Assembly: GCF_000964005.1 (NCBI RefSeq) | Contig: NZ_JXYP01000020.1 | Span: 124,001-188,000, forward strand | Length of the DNA stretch: 64,000 nucleotides | Reading direction: 5' to 3' | DNA from: Williamsia herbipolensis | GTDB taxonomy: Bacteria > Actinomycetota > Actinomycetes > Mycobacteriales > Mycobacteriaceae | Part shown: piece by piece, positions 36,859 to 45,622 of the stretch | How the letters are laid out: each line of letters starts with the position of its first letter | Numbering within the stretch: position 1 is the stretch's first letter | Translations under genes and position numbers: made by a program | Notes under the pieces: generated by a model | What the model was told of the DNA's origin: nothing | Databases searched by the model: none | What the model saw: only the letters and a program-made list of their open reading frames with translations

Positions 36859-37065
36859 TCGACCCGTGGCATCGGTGGCCACCCACCTCCCTCGACGAGG
36901 TCGTGTGAGCCTTGTCGCGTGCGAGTCGGACGGATTGACTACCGTTGGCGTCGAGCACGGTCGCGGAGACCGACCCGATCGGTCGGATCTCCCCCACTCG
37001 GTCGAGCCCACGCGTGACCATCGTTTGCGGCAGCCCCACCGCACGTCGACTGACAGGAGAAGCCC

Positions 37066-38604
37066 ATGAGCGCTACGACGGACGGACGACACCCACACCG
37101 CGTCGTGGTGATCGGCTCGGGATTCGGCGGCCTGTTCGGCACACAGCGCCTGCGCAAGGCCGATGTCGACGTCACCCTGATCGCCCGCACCACCCACCAC
37201 CTCTTCCAGCCGATGCTCTACCAGGTCGCGACCGGCATCGTCTCGGAGGGCGAGATCGCCCCCGCCACCCGCGTCATCCTGCGCAAACAGGACAACGCCC
37301 GAGTGCTGCTCGGTGACGTCGAGTCGATCGACCTCGAGCGCAAGGTCGTGACCTCGCGGCTGCTGACCCGCCTCACCGAGACGCCGTTCGACAGCCTCAT
37401 CGTGGCCGCCGGTGCCGCGCAGTCGTATTTCGGCAACGATCAGTTCGCCGAGTTCGCCCCCGGCATGAAGACCATCGACGACGCGCTCGAACTGCGCGGA
37501 CGCATCCTCGGTGCCTTCGAGCAGGCCGAGCTGTCGCAGGATCCCGAGGAACGGGCCCGGCTGCTCACCTTCGTCGTGGTCGGCGCCGGACCGACGGGTG
37601 TCGAACTCGCGGGCCAGATCGCGGAGATGTCGGACAAGACCCTCAAGGACACGTTCCGCAACATCGACCCGACGAGCGCCCGGGTGATCCTGCTCGACGC
37701 CGCGCCCGCCGTGCTGCCGCCGATGGGTGAGAACCTCGGCACGAAGGCGGCCAAGCGGCTCGAGGGCATGGGCGTCGAGATCCAGCTCAACGCAATGGTC
37801 GTCGACCTCGACTACAACGGCCTCACCGTCAAGGACAAGGACGGCACCACCCGCCGTATCGAGTCGCAGTGCAAGGTGTGGTCGGCCGGCGTCGCGGCGA
37901 GCCCGCTCGGCAAGCAGCTCGCCGAACAGAGCGGCGTCGAACTCGACCGCGCCGGTCGCGTGAAGGTGCAGCCCGACCTCTCGATCCCGGGTCACCCGAA
38001 CGTGTTCGTCGTCGGCGACATGATGTCGATCGACGACGTGCCCGGCATGGCGCAGGGCGCCATCCAGGGTGGCCGGTACGCGGCCGACGCGATCAAGGCG
38101 GGCCTGAACGGTCAGAAGCCCGAGGACCGCACCCCGTTCAAGTACCACGACAAGGGGTCGATGGCGACGGTGTCGCGGTTCAGTGCCGTGATGAGCGTCC
38201 CGATCCCGTTCACCTCCAAGCGTTTCGAGACCGAGGGCTTCTTCGCGTGGCTCGGCTGGCTCGCGCTGCACCTGGTCTACATCGTCGGGTTCCGCAGTCG
38301 CCTGAGCACCATCATCGACTGGGCGGTGTCGTTCACCACGCGCAACCGGTCGCAGCTGACCGTCACCGAGCAGCAGGTGTACGCGCGCACCGCGATGGAC
38401 CATCTGCACCACCTCGAGTCCGAGAACAAGGTCGACGAGTCGTCGGGCATCCCGGCGGCGGATGCGCCGACTCCCCCGGCGGCGACGTCCACACCCGCCG
38501 GTGACGGCGCAGACGTCGAGGGCACGACCGACGCGCAGGCCGAGGCCGAGAAGAACATCGGCGATCCCGACGTCGTCGAGAAGGAACGCGCCGACGCCGG
38601 TTAG
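37066..38604 (+). CDS. ndh: type II NADH:quinone oxidoreductase (NDH-2)
   Basis: The 512-residue protein has the FAD motif VVVIGSGFGGLFGTQRL, TTHHLFQPMLYQVATG, the NADH motif FVVVGAGPTGVELAGQIAEM, and the second FAD contact VFVVGDMMSID followed by the quinone-site PGMAQGAIQGGRYAADAI. A hydrophobic stretch FFAWLGWLALHLVYIVGF gives the membrane contact. It passes electrons from NADH to menaquinone without pumping protons. The C-terminal 60 residues are an acidic, Pro/Ala-rich tail. Its TAG and the ureD stop overlap by 4 nt on opposite strands. The ndh-ure neighbourhood matches M. tuberculosis Rv1854c/Rv1848-1853. Confidence 0.95.
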   Translation: MSATTDGRHPHRVVVIGSGFGGLFGTQRLRKADVDVTLIARTTHHLFQPMLYQVATGIVSEGEIAPATRVILRKQDNARVLLGDVESIDLERKVVTSRLLTRLTETPFDSLIVAAGAAQSYFGNDQFAEFAPGMKTIDDALELRGRILGAFEQAELSQDPEERARLLTFVVVGAGPTGVELAGQIAEMSDKTLKDTFRNIDPTSARVILLDAAPAVLPPMGENLGTKAAKRLEGMGVEIQLNAMVVDLDYNGLTVKDKDGTTRRIESQCKVWSAGVAASPLGKQLAEQSGVELDRAGRVKVQPDLSIPGHPNVFVVGDMMSIDDVPGMAQGAIQGGRYAADAIKAGLNGQKPEDRTPFKYHDKGSMATVSRFSAVMSVPIPFTSKRFETEGFFAWLGWLALHLVYIVGFRSRLSTIIDWAVSFTTRNRSQLTVTEQQVYARTAMDHLHHLESENKVDESSGIPAADAPTPPAATSTPAGDGADVEGTTDAQAEAEKNIGDPDVVEKERADAG

Positions 38605-39251
38605 AGCGCGGCCAGGGCGGAGTTCGCGTCGGTGAGCGACGCCGACACCACGGTCGTGAGCGTCGCACCGCAGCGCAGGTCCAGTCGTGCGGCGACCGCG
38701 GTCGGGGAGACCGCGGCCGGCCGCGGGTCGGGGTAGACGAACCTGCTGATCAGTGCGCGCCGCGACCGGTCGAGTTCGACGCGGTGTCGCAGGGCGGCGG
38801 CGCGGTCGATGTCGACGTGCAACCGGCCCGACCACCGTCCGGCCCCCTCGGTGTGCCGTCCGATCTGCACGGTCTCCCCGATCGTCACCCTCGCGGTCGA
38901 CGCCGCGTGCACGTGTGTCCGCGTGCGGTGGTCGGCATCGGCGGCGACGATCGTCGGCAGTGGGTCCACCACAAGTTCCGCGTCGTCGGCGACGTCGAGG
39001 TTCCATTCCGCATCGGAGACGGTCTCGTGGCGCGCGGGCAGGGCGATGGTGGCCGCGACAGTGTGCAGGTGCAGGCGTGCGCCGGCCTGCACCTGCACGC
39101 TGACGCTGATGTGGTCGCCGCCCAGCGGGGTGGCCGCGGTCGAGATCAGATGCACCCGGTCGACACCGGTCTGCCGCACCGCGAGTCCGCCCGTGGCGCG
39201 GATCAGCGGGGTCCGACCGCTGCGCGCGATGATGCGCACGTCGGTGTGCAT
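38601..39251 (-). CDS. ureD: urease accessory protein UreD (UreH)
   Basis: The 216-residue protein contains TAATPLGGDHISVSVQVQAGARLHLHTVAA, EWNLDVADDAELVVDPLPTIVAADADHRTRT and RFVYPDPRPAAVSP, the beta-rich layout of UreD. It forms the UreD-UreF-UreG scaffold that loads nickel into the UreABC apoenzyme. ATG at 39251 shares a base with the ureG stop (TGATG). It is the last gene of the operon and is shorter than UreD of enteric bacteria, as usual for mycobacteria. Convergent with ndh. Confidence 0.92.
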   Translation of the reverse strand: MHTDVRIIARSGRTPLIRATGGLAVRQTGVDRVHLISTAATPLGGDHISVSVQVQAGARLHLHTVAATIALPARHETVSDAEWNLDVADDAELVVDPLPTIVAADADHRTRTHVHAASTARVTIGETVQIGRHTEGAGRWSGRLHVDIDRAAALRHRVELDRSRRALISRFVYPDPRPAAVSPTAVAARLDLRCGATLTTVVSASLTDANSALAAL

Positions 39252-39937
39252 CAGGTCGTGACGCCGGCCACCTCGGCGAGCTGCGTACGGACCCACGCGA
39301 GGACGTCGCTCGCGGCCGGGTCGTCGGTCAGGGAGATCAACGCGGTGGGGCGGCCCTCGCGGACACGCGCGGCGTCGCCGGCCATCACGCCGAGGTCCGC
39401 ACCGACCAGCGGCGCCAGGTCGGTCTTGTTGACCACGAGCAGATCCGAGAACGTCACGCCCGGACCACCTTTGCGGGGCACCTTGTCGCCGCCGGCGACG
39501 TCGATGACGAAGATCTGCACGTCGATCAGTCCGGTCGAGAACGTCGCGGTGAGATTGTCCCCGCCCGACTCCACGAGGATCAGGTCCAGGGGCGGGTTCG
39601 CCGCCACGAGGTCGTCGATCGCGTCGAGGTTGGCGGTGATGTCGTCGCGGATCGCGGTGTGCGGGCATCCACCGGTCTGGACCGCGGTGATCCGTTCGTC
39701 GGGGAGAACCGCGTTGCGACGCAGGAAGTCCGCGTCCTCGGTCGTGTAGATGTCGTTGGTCAGCACGGCGACCGAGAGCTCTTCTCGCAGTTGCCGGCAC
39801 AGTGCCGCCACAAGTGCCGTCTTTCCGGATCCGACGGGCCCACCGATACCGATCCGCAGGGCCTCCCCTGCGACGCGCTCCCGGCGCGGGCGGTCGTGAT
39901 GGGTGTGGGGTTCACCGTCGATCAGATGCGGGGGCAT
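39251..39937 (-). CDS. ureG: urease accessory GTPase UreG
   Basis: The 228-residue SIMIBI GTPase has a His-rich N-terminus (EPHTHHD), P-loop [28 protein letters not shown], the nickel-binding Cys-Pro-His in [24 protein letters not shown] (switch II region) and VVNKTDLAP. It powers nickel insertion into urease. ATG at 39937 is preferred over the ATG at 39946 because GAGG lies 9 nt before it. An unusually long gap of 99 bp, with a tandem repeat, separates it from ureF, whereas the other genes overlap. Confidence 0.95.
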   Translation of the reverse strand: MPPHLIDGEPHTHHDRPRRERVAGEALRIGIGGPVGSGKTALVAALCRQLREELSVAVLTNDIYTTEDADFLRRNAVLPDERITAVQTGGCPHTAIRDDITANLDAIDDLVAANPPLDLILVESGGDNLTATFSTGLIDVQIFVIDVAGGDKVPRKGGPGVTFSDLLVVNKTDLAPLVGADLGVMAGDAARVREGRPTALISLTDDPAASDVLAWVRTQLAEVAGVTT

Positions 39938-39983
39938 GGTCACCATCCTCGTGTGTGCGTGCTGCGGGTGCGGTCGGGGGCTC

Positions 39984-40017
39984 GGTCATCTCAAGGGCTA
40001 GGTCATCTCAAGGGCTC
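39984..40017. repeat. 17-bp tandem repeat between ureF and ureG
   Basis: Two copies of GGTCATCTCAAGGGCT plus one variable base sit side by side (39984-40000, 40001-40017), and GGTC begins again at 40018. They lie in the only sizable gap of the urease operon and are preceded by similar CGGTCGG sequence. Probably a slippage duplication; it could affect the ureG translation start region only indirectly. Confidence 0.8.
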
Positions 40018-40036
40018 GGTCGTCCGTGCCGGGGCG

Positions 40037-40681
40037 TCAGGAGGCGAACAGGGGCATGTCACGCCGTTCGTGTCGTTCGGCGAGGACGTCGAAGACCGGG
40101 TCGGACAGATCGGCGAGTTCGAGCGCGGCCAGGTCTGCGGTCTCCTCGCACACCCCGGCCAGATCCATCGTGACCATCGCGACGTCGGCCGGGTCGAGGG
40201 CGAGCAGGCGTTGGCCTGCGGTCGCCGAACCGGTCATCGCCGTGTACAGCGAGACCAACGCCGTCTGTCGCGCATCGAGACCGCAGAGCCGCCCCACCGT
40301 CCCGGAGATCACCGGCAGGTGTGTCCGGCCCACGTGCGGGGCGAAGTCGTGATGCGGCCATCGGCGGCGGGCCAGGCGCAGCATGCCGCGCCCCTGCGCC
40401 ACCGACGCCGCCCGCGCGGCCGCCGACGGTGTGCGGGCGTCGGTCTCCCCTTGGGCGTCGGCCTCGTCGATCCGCCCCTCGGCGACGGCGGCGGCGATCG
40501 ACGCGGCGACGAGCCCACCGGTGCGGACACGGTGTTCGAGGTGGGAGCGCAGGCTCGCGACATCGGTCACGAGGCGATCGGCGACCGCCTGTTCGACACC
40601 CGCGGAGTGCACGTGTCCGCCGACGGGCAGCCGGGAGTCGGCCAGGGTCAGCATCATCGCGAACGGTATCGGCGCGGCCAT
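40037..40681 (-). CDS. ureF: urease accessory protein UreF
   Basis: The 214-residue, mostly helical protein carries MLTLADSRLPVGGHVHSAGVEQAV at its N-terminus, the conserved opening of UreF, and QTALVSLYTAMTGSATAGQRLLALDP in the C-terminal half. UreF bridges UreD and UreG in nickel delivery and gates UreG GTPase activity. ATG at 40681 overlaps the ureC stop by one base (TGATG). The frame upstream of this ATG is a shadow of ureC. Confidence 0.93.
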   Translation of the reverse strand: MAAPIPFAMMLTLADSRLPVGGHVHSAGVEQAVADRLVTDVASLRSHLEHRVRTGGLVAASIAAAVAEGRIDEADAQGETDARTPSAAARAASVAQGRGMLRLARRRWPHHDFAPHVGRTHLPVISGTVGRLCGLDARQTALVSLYTAMTGSATAGQRLLALDPADVAMVTMDLAGVCEETADLAALELADLSDPVFDVLAERHERRDMPLFAS

Positions 40682-42402
40682 CAGAACAGGAAGTAGCGCT
40701 GGGCCATCGGCAATGAGGTCGCCGGTTGCTCCTCCCACACCTCGCCGTCGATGCGGACGGTGAAGGTGTCGGGATCGACGACGATGTCGGGGGTGGCGTC
40801 GTTGAGCGGCATGTCGGCCTTGCCCACCGCGCGCACATTGCCGACCGGTGCGAGTCGTCGTCGGACACCGAGCCGGTCGGCGAGACCGTCGTCGAGGGCC
40901 TGCTGGGTCACGAATGTCAGCGAGGTGTCGGCCGCGACCGGCGCCGAGGCGCCGAACATGGGGCGCGGCAGCACCGGCTGCGGGGTCGGGATCGAGGCGT
41001 TGGCGTCGCCCATGGCCGCCCAGGCGATGGCGCCGCCCTTCACCACCACATGCGGCCTGATGCCGAAGAACGCCGGTTCCCACAGCACGAGGTCGGCGAG
41101 CTTGCCCACCTCGATCGAGCCGATCTCGTGGTCGAGGCCGTGGGCCACCGCGGGACAGATCGTGTACTTCGCGACGTAGCGTCGGGCGCGGTTGTTGTCG
41201 GCGCGGGAGTCACCGGCGAGCGAACCCCGCCGGGACTTCATCACGTGCGCGGTCTGCCACGTGCGCAGCACCACCTCACCGACACGTCCCATGGCCTGGG
41301 CGTCGGAGCCGATCATCGAGATCGCACCGAGGTCGTGCAGCAGATCCTCGGCGGCGATCGTCGAGGGACGGATCCGACTCTCGGCGAAGGCGAGGTCCTC
41401 GGGCACGCTGGGGTTGAGATGGTGGCAGACCATCAGCATGTCGAGGTGTTCGTCGAGAGTGTTCACGGTGTGCGGGCGCGTGGGATTGGTCGAACTCGGC
41501 AGGACGTTCGGATAGCTTGCGACGGTGATGATGTCGGGTGCGTGCCCGCCACCGGCACCCTCGGTGTGGTAGGCGTGGATCCCCCGGCCGGCGATGGCCC
41601 CGAGCGTGTGCTCGACGAACCCCGCCTCGTTGAGGGTGTCGGAGTGCAGGGCCACCTGTACGCCGGTCTCGTCGGCGATCCGTAGACAGGCGTCGATCGC
41701 CGCCGGGGTGCTCCCCCAGTCCTCGTGCACCTTGAATCCCGATGCGCCGGCGAGGATCTGCTCGCGCATGGAGTCGGCCCCGACCGTGTTGCCCTTGCCC
41801 AGCAGCGCGATGTTCATCGGCCAGTGGTCGGTGGCGGCGATCATCGACGCCAGGTGCCACGCGCCCGGCGTGACCGTGGTCGCCTTGCTGCCCTCGGCCG
41901 GGCCGGTGCCCCCGCCGATGAGCGTCGTGATCCCGTTGCCGAGGGCCTCGTCCATGATCTGCGGCGCGATGAAGTGGACGTGGCAGTCGATGCCGCCCGC
42001 GGTCACGATCTTGCCGTTGCCCGCGATGATCTCGGTCGACGGGCCGATCACGAGGTCGGGGTGCACACCGTCCATGGTGTCGGGGTTGCCGGCCTTGCCC
42101 AGAGCGACGATGCGACCGTCACGAATTCCCAGGTCCGCCTTGATGATCCCCCAGTAATCGAGAACGACGACACCGGTGATGACGGTGTCCGGGGCGCCTT
42201 CGGCGCGGGTGGCGCGGCCCTGACCCATCGATTCGCGGATCACCTTGCCCCCGCCGAACACCGCCTCGTCACCGGCCAGACCCGGTCCGCCGCAGCGGTC
42301 CTCGGTCACCTCGATGAGAAGGTCGGTGTCGGCAAGGCGGATCCGGTCGCCGACGGTCGGACCGAACAGTTCCGCGTATCGGGACCTGTGCAGCGACGCC
42401 AT
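40681..42402 (-). CDS. ureC: urease subunit alpha (catalytic)
   Basis: The 573-residue amidohydrolase holds the dinuclear nickel centre. Visible ligands and motifs are [13 protein letters not shown] (two His), the carbamylated lysine in [47 protein letters not shown], the flap [22 protein letters not shown] with its catalytic His, and [16 protein letters not shown] with the Asp ligand. It hydrolyses urea to ammonia and carbamate. It starts one base after the ureB stop. All expected ligands are present. Confidence 0.98.
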   Translation of the reverse strand: MASLHRSRYAELFGPTVGDRIRLADTDLLIEVTEDRCGGPGLAGDEAVFGGGKVIRESMGQGRATRAEGAPDTVITGVVVLDYWGIIKADLGIRDGRIVALGKAGNPDTMDGVHPDLVIGPSTEIIAGNGKIVTAGGIDCHVHFIAPQIMDEALGNGITTLIGGGTGPAEGSKATTVTPGAWHLASMIAATDHWPMNIALLGKGNTVGADSMREQILAGASGFKVHEDWGSTPAAIDACLRIADETGVQVALHSDTLNEAGFVEHTLGAIAGRGIHAYHTEGAGGGHAPDIITVASYPNVLPSSTNPTRPHTVNTLDEHLDMLMVCHHLNPSVPEDLAFAESRIRPSTIAAEDLLHDLGAISMIGSDAQAMGRVGEVVLRTWQTAHVMKSRRGSLAGDSRADNNRARRYVAKYTICPAVAHGLDHEIGSIEVGKLADLVLWEPAFFGIRPHVVVKGGAIAWAAMGDANASIPTPQPVLPRPMFGASAPVAADTSLTFVTQQALDDGLADRLGVRRRLAPVGNVRAVGKADMPLNDATPDIVVDPDTFTVRIDGEVWEEQPATSLPMAQRYFLF

Positions 42403-42403
42403 G

Positions 42404-42742
42404 TCAGTCCAGCCTTCCCGGCGGGTCGAGGGAGAGGCCGGGGACCACCCGGGCCCCGCCGATGGGGATGAGGTCGACGGTCATCTCGATACCCGGTTCG
42501 AAACGCACGGCCGTTCCCGCAGGGATGTCGAGTCGTCGACCGTGCGCCTGCTCCCGGGGGAACGACAACGCCGGATTGCACTGCGCGAAGTGGAAGTGGC
42601 TGCCGACCTGGACGGGTCGATCACCGGTGTTGACGACGACGATCTGCGTCACAGGCGCTCCGGCGTTGATCTCGATCTCGCCGTCGTCGCAGAGGATCTC
42701 ACCGGGGACCACGCGGCTCGCGCCGGCCGGATGGGCGGTCAT
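42404..42742 (-). CDS. ureB: urease subunit beta
   Basis: The 112-residue protein has the beta-subunit signature [46 protein letters not shown] and GGARVVPGL. It is a structural subunit of the (UreABC)3 enzyme. ATG at 42742 overlaps the ureA stop in an ATGA. Confidence 0.96.
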   Translation of the reverse strand: MTAHPAGASRVVPGEILCDDGEIEINAGAPVTQIVVVNTGDRPVQVGSHFHFAQCNPALSFPREQAHGRRLDIPAGTAVRFEPGIEMTVDLIPIGGARVVPGLSLDPPGRLD

Positions 42743-43041
42743 GAGATCGGGTCGTGGACGGTGACAAGTTTCGTCCCGTCCGGGAATGTGGCCTCGACCT
42801 GGACATCGTGGAGCATCTCGGGCACGCCGTCCATCACCTGTTCGCGGGTGAGCACCTCACGGCCCGACGCCATCAACTCCGCGACCGATCGGCCGTCGCG
42901 CGCGCCCTCGAGGACGTGGTCGGTGATGACCGCGATCGATTCCGGGTGGTTGAGGAGCAGTCCGCGGCCCTGTCGGCGACGCGCCAATTCGGCTGCGTAG
43001 GAGATCATCAGCCGCTCCTGTTCGTGCAGTGACAGCCGCAC
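42739..43041 (-). CDS. ureA: urease subunit gamma
   Basis: The 100-residue protein has [39 protein letters not shown] and the C-terminal [19 protein letters not shown], a textbook gamma subunit. The start is GTG at 43041 behind GAGGAGGGC. It is the first structural gene of ureABCFGD; the promoter should lie in the 124 bp upstream, or transcription may come through from the DUF6986 gene on the same strand. Confidence 0.96.
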   Translation of the reverse strand: MRLSLHEQERLMISYAAELARRRQGRGLLLNHPESIAVITDHVLEGARDGRSVAELMASGREVLTREQVMDGVPEMLHDVQVEATFPDGTKLVTVHDPIS

Positions 43042-43165
43042 GTGCCCTCCTCACCGACGTCGTTTCCCGTCCGGCAGATCCGATCCCGCAGGCCACCGAG
43101 CCCTCATAGTGCCACGCGGCCGGTGGCCTGGCGCGGCGACGACCGCGCTCGGCCGAGGTGTGTTC

Positions 43166-44425
43166 TCAGACCGGTCGACGCCCTGCGGCCACCGCGGCCA
43201 CGCGGGCCGGGGTGATCGCGGGTGCGAGCGCGGCGACGTCGTCGTGGGTGAATGCGCCGCACGCCCATCCCCGCGCCACCACCGTGGCCATCGCCCGGGC
43301 GGTGGCCGGCTCGTCGAGCACGCCGGTGTCGGATCCCGGGTCGGCCGTGCCGTCGCCGGTCACCCGCTCGAGATGACCACCGAGACGGGCCGCAGCGGCC
43401 GGCATCGCCTCGGCGAAGAACGTCTGCACCGCCAACCATCGGGTCACCAGGTGTCCCGGGTGCATGTCCCAGCCCTGGTAGATGCCGCATTCGAGGGAAC
43501 GCCGCACCAGACGGTGGTGGCGTCGGAGAGCCGAGGCGACACGGTCGGGGTCACCGGTCGGCACGACCTGTGTCGATCCGTCGCTCACCCACACCCCGGT
43601 CTGCGCAGCGGCGGCGAGCATGACGGCCTTGGCGTGGTCGGCGACGGGGTGTTCGAGTGACTGATGCGCCGACACCACACCCATCGCGGCGCTGTAATCG
43701 TAGGTACCGTAATGCAATCCGCTCAGTCGCGGACCCGAACGGTGGATGGCGGCGGCCACGGTGGCGGTACCGTCGAATCCGATCACCGCCTGCGGACTCT
43801 CGATCTGTAGCTCGAACCGGACGGTGTTCTCGCCGAGTCCGTGCGCGCGTTCGATCTCCTCACAGAGCGCGACCACGGCGTCGACCTGTTCGACCGCGCG
43901 CAGTTTCGGCACGGTGAACACGAATCGGTTGGGCACCCCGCCCGCGCCGGTGAGCACCATCTCCATGCTCCGCAGCCCGCGACGCCGTTCGGCCGCACCG
44001 AGCCCCTTGCACCGCACCCCGGAGGACAACCGCGGTCCGGTGGCGGTGCGTGACCAATGGGCGAGCACCTCGCCGGCCGCGCGGGCGTGGGCGTCCTCGA
44101 CGTCGTCGGGTCGGTTGCCGTATCCGTCCTCGAGGTCGATGCGCAAGTCGTCGACGGGGTCGCGGCGCAACCGGGCGATCACGGCGTCGACCGCGGCATC
44201 GGAGGACAGTGCGACGAGCACCGGACGGTTCGCCTCGGCGATCGACACCGCCTCGGTCGACCACAGTGAGAGGGTGTCGCTCGCCACGACGTCGGCGCCG
44301 ACGTACACGGTGTGGACGGGTTGTTCGTCGACGCGCACATCGGGGTACATGGCGTCGAGTCGAGCGTCGACGGGGTCGAGGATCGCGTCCATCCGCTGCG
44401 CGGCGCGATCGGTCAGGCCGGTCAT
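43166..44425 (-). CDS. DUF6986 family, HpcH/HpaI aldolase-like protein
   Basis: The 419-residue protein looks like a TIM-barrel phosphoenolpyruvate/pyruvate-type lyase: DLRIDLEDGYGNRPDD (metal-binding acidic motif), FVFTVPKLRAVEQVDAVVALC, VRFELQIESPQAVIG with the Glu ligand, HYGTYDYSAAMGV and IYQGWDMHPGHLVTRW. I recognise this as the DUF6986 group; substrates are unknown. ATG at 44425 follows GAGGTGACGG at good distance; GTG 44434 is the alternative. It sits between the thioesterase and the urease genes on the same strand, and is not at this place in M. tuberculosis. Confidence 0.75.
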   Translation of the reverse strand: MTGLTDRAAQRMDAILDPVDARLDAMYPDVRVDEQPVHTVYVGADVVASDTLSLWSTEAVSIAEANRPVLVALSSDAAVDAVIARLRRDPVDDLRIDLEDGYGNRPDDVEDAHARAAGEVLAHWSRTATGPRLSSGVRCKGLGAAERRRGLRSMEMVLTGAGGVPNRFVFTVPKLRAVEQVDAVVALCEEIERAHGLGENTVRFELQIESPQAVIGFDGTATVAAAIHRSGPRLSGLHYGTYDYSAAMGVVSAHQSLEHPVADHAKAVMLAAAAQTGVWVSDGSTQVVPTGDPDRVASALRRHHRLVRRSLECGIYQGWDMHPGHLVTRWLAVQTFFAEAMPAAAARLGGHLERVTGDGTADPGSDTGVLDEPATARAMATVVARGWACGAFTHDDVAALAPAITPARVAAVAAGRRPV

Positions 44426-44435
44426 CGCCGTCACC

Positions 44436-44855
44436 TCAGGACGGTCGGTTGTCGAGATTCTGCAGACGGACGCGACCCTGGGCGACCAACCGGTCGTCGG
44501 CGTCGGTGATGTCGACCTGCCACAGCTGCTGCGAACGCCCGCGATGGATCGGGACGGCCCGGCCGGTCACCCGGCCGCTGCGGACCGCTTTGAGGAAGTC
44601 GGTCGAGTTGTTGACCCCCACGACGCTGGCCGGCAGGCCTTTGTCCTGCAACCACTTCGCCGCCGACACCGAGGCCAGCGATTCGACGAGCGCACAGTAC
44701 GTGCCGCCGTGGACGATCCCGTAGGGCTGATGGTGGACGGCCCCGGCCTCGAAGCTCGCGACGGAACCGTCTCCGCTGATCGTCGAGTAGTCGAAGCCGA
44801 GGGTGGCGTCGAGTCCGCTGGTCACCATGTCGGTCATCGACAGTTCGTCTGCCAC
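44436..44855 (-). CDS. PaaI-like hotdog thioesterase (Rv1847-type)
   Basis: The 139-residue protein has PYGIVHGGTYCALVESLASVSAA, the hotdog helix of PaaI/EntH-type thioesterases with the conserved HGG, and VGVNNSTDFLKAVRSG. GTG at 44855 is chosen because GAAGGAG lies 5 nt before it; earlier starts would read through the terminator hairpin at 44926-44960. By gene order next to blaI and urease it corresponds to Rv1847. A hotdog thioesterase beside an iron-controlled promoter could act in siderophore clearing like EntH, but that is speculation. Confidence 0.88.
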   Translation of the reverse strand: MADELSMTDMVTSGLDATLGFDYSTISGDGSVASFEAGAVHHQPYGIVHGGTYCALVESLASVSAAKWLQDKGLPASVVGVNNSTDFLKAVRSGRVTGRAVPIHRGRSQQLWQVDITDADDRLVAQGRVRLQNLDNRPS

Positions 44856-44920
44856 GGGAACTCCTTCGGGGGTCGGATGAGGTGACCCTATGCCACGACC
44901 GCGGCGGGGAAACGGAGCGG

Positions 44921-45014
44921 AAAACCGGCAGGCCCCACACCGGGGGTGTGGGGCCTGCCGTGGCGTGGACCGGGGGTCTCTGCAGCCCTCAGGACGCTCG
45001 CGCGGTCCGACGTT
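44921..45014 (-). ncRNA. candidate iron-regulated small RNA, MrsI-like
   Basis: A promoter (TTGACG at 45045-45050, 18-bp spacer, TATCTT at 45021-45026, minus strand) overlaps an IdeR-type box and points to a predicted start near 45014. About 50 nt later a 16-bp perfect stem (44945-44960 with 44926-44941) is followed by TTTT, so the transcript should be near 94 nt. A 5' stem pairs 45003-45008 with 44967-44972. No frame is present. The site, between blaI and the Rv1847-like gene and in the thioesterase's direction, is that of mycobacterial MrsI (ncRv11846), an IdeR-controlled sRNA that lowers expression of iron-storage genes. Homology rests on position and architecture, not on sequence comparison. 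Confidence 0.7.
44926..44960 (-). terminator. intrinsic terminator of the candidate sRNA
   Basis: A perfect 16-bp GC-rich stem (arms 44926-44941 and 44945-44960) with a 3-nt loop is followed on the minus strand by TTTT at 44924-44921. It lies upstream of the thioesterase start rather than after a coding gene, which points to termination of a short non-coding transcript or attenuation of the thioesterase message. Confidence 0.88.
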
Positions 45015-45018
45015 GTGA

Positions 45019-45037
45019 TTAAGATAGGCTACCCTTA
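45019..45037. promoter_or_regulatory. DtxR/IdeR-type iron box with divergent promoters
   Basis: The sequence TTAAGATAGGCTACCCTTA matches the IdeR consensus TTAGGTTAGGCTAACCTAA at 15 of 19 positions, including the whole TAGGCTA core. On the minus strand it covers the spacer and -10 of the sRNA promoter. On the plus strand it fills exactly the 17-bp spacer between TTGTGA (45013-45018) and TATCGA (45036-45041), a possible blaI promoter. Iron-loaded IdeR bound here should repress both directions. Confidence 0.7.
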
Positions 45038-45141
45038 TCGAGATCGTCAAGTGGGTCGACTAACTGGCCGTCGCGGCCAGTATCACGATCGCGGGGCCTG
45101 CGGTGACGCCCCGCACCGCATACATCGGTAAACTCGGGAGG

Positions 45142-45531
45142 ATGAGCGGTTTGGGTGATCTGGAACGCGCGGTCATGGACAATCTCTGGTCCAGCGACCG
45201 CCCGCAGACGGTGCGGCAGGTACACGCAGCGCTGTCGCGTGACCGCGAGCTGGCCTACACGACCGTGATGACGGTGCTGCAGCGCCTGGCCAAGAAGAAC
45301 CTGGTCACGCAGATCCGTGACGACCGCGCTCACCAGTACTCCCCCACCCACCCGCGCGAACACCTCGTCGCGAGCCTCATGGTCGACGCACTGAGCGAGG
45401 CCGACGAGTCGACATCGCGCCACGCGGCGCTGGTCTCCTTCGTGGGCCGCGTGGGCGCCGACGAGGCCGACGCCCTGCGACGCGCTCTCGACGAACTCGA
45501 GGCCGCCCGTCCGGACTCCGGAAGCCGCTGA
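45142..45531 (+). CDS. blaI: BlaI/MecI/CopY family transcriptional repressor
   Basis: The 129-residue winged-helix protein has LGDLERAVMDNLWSSDRPQTVRQVHAALSRDRELAYTTVMTVLQRLAKKNLVTQI and a C-terminal dimerisation helix region. It should repress its own operon and beta-lactam-response genes; in M. tuberculosis the equivalent is Rv1846c. ATG at 45142 follows CGGGAGG. The next gene is an M56 peptidase, the usual inactivating partner. An iron box lies about 105 bp upstream. Confidence 0.93.
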   Translation: MSGLGDLERAVMDNLWSSDRPQTVRQVHAALSRDRELAYTTVMTVLQRLAKKNLVTQIRDDRAHQYSPTHPREHLVASLMVDALSEADESTSRHAALVSFVGRVGADEADALRRALDELEAARPDSGSR

Positions 45532-45622
45532 CCGGGCAGTCGCATCTGTGCCTGGAGGACATGCTCTCCCGGGTAGAATGGCGGTGTCACCCGCCGCGCA
45601 CCGCGACCCGTAGGACTCACTG

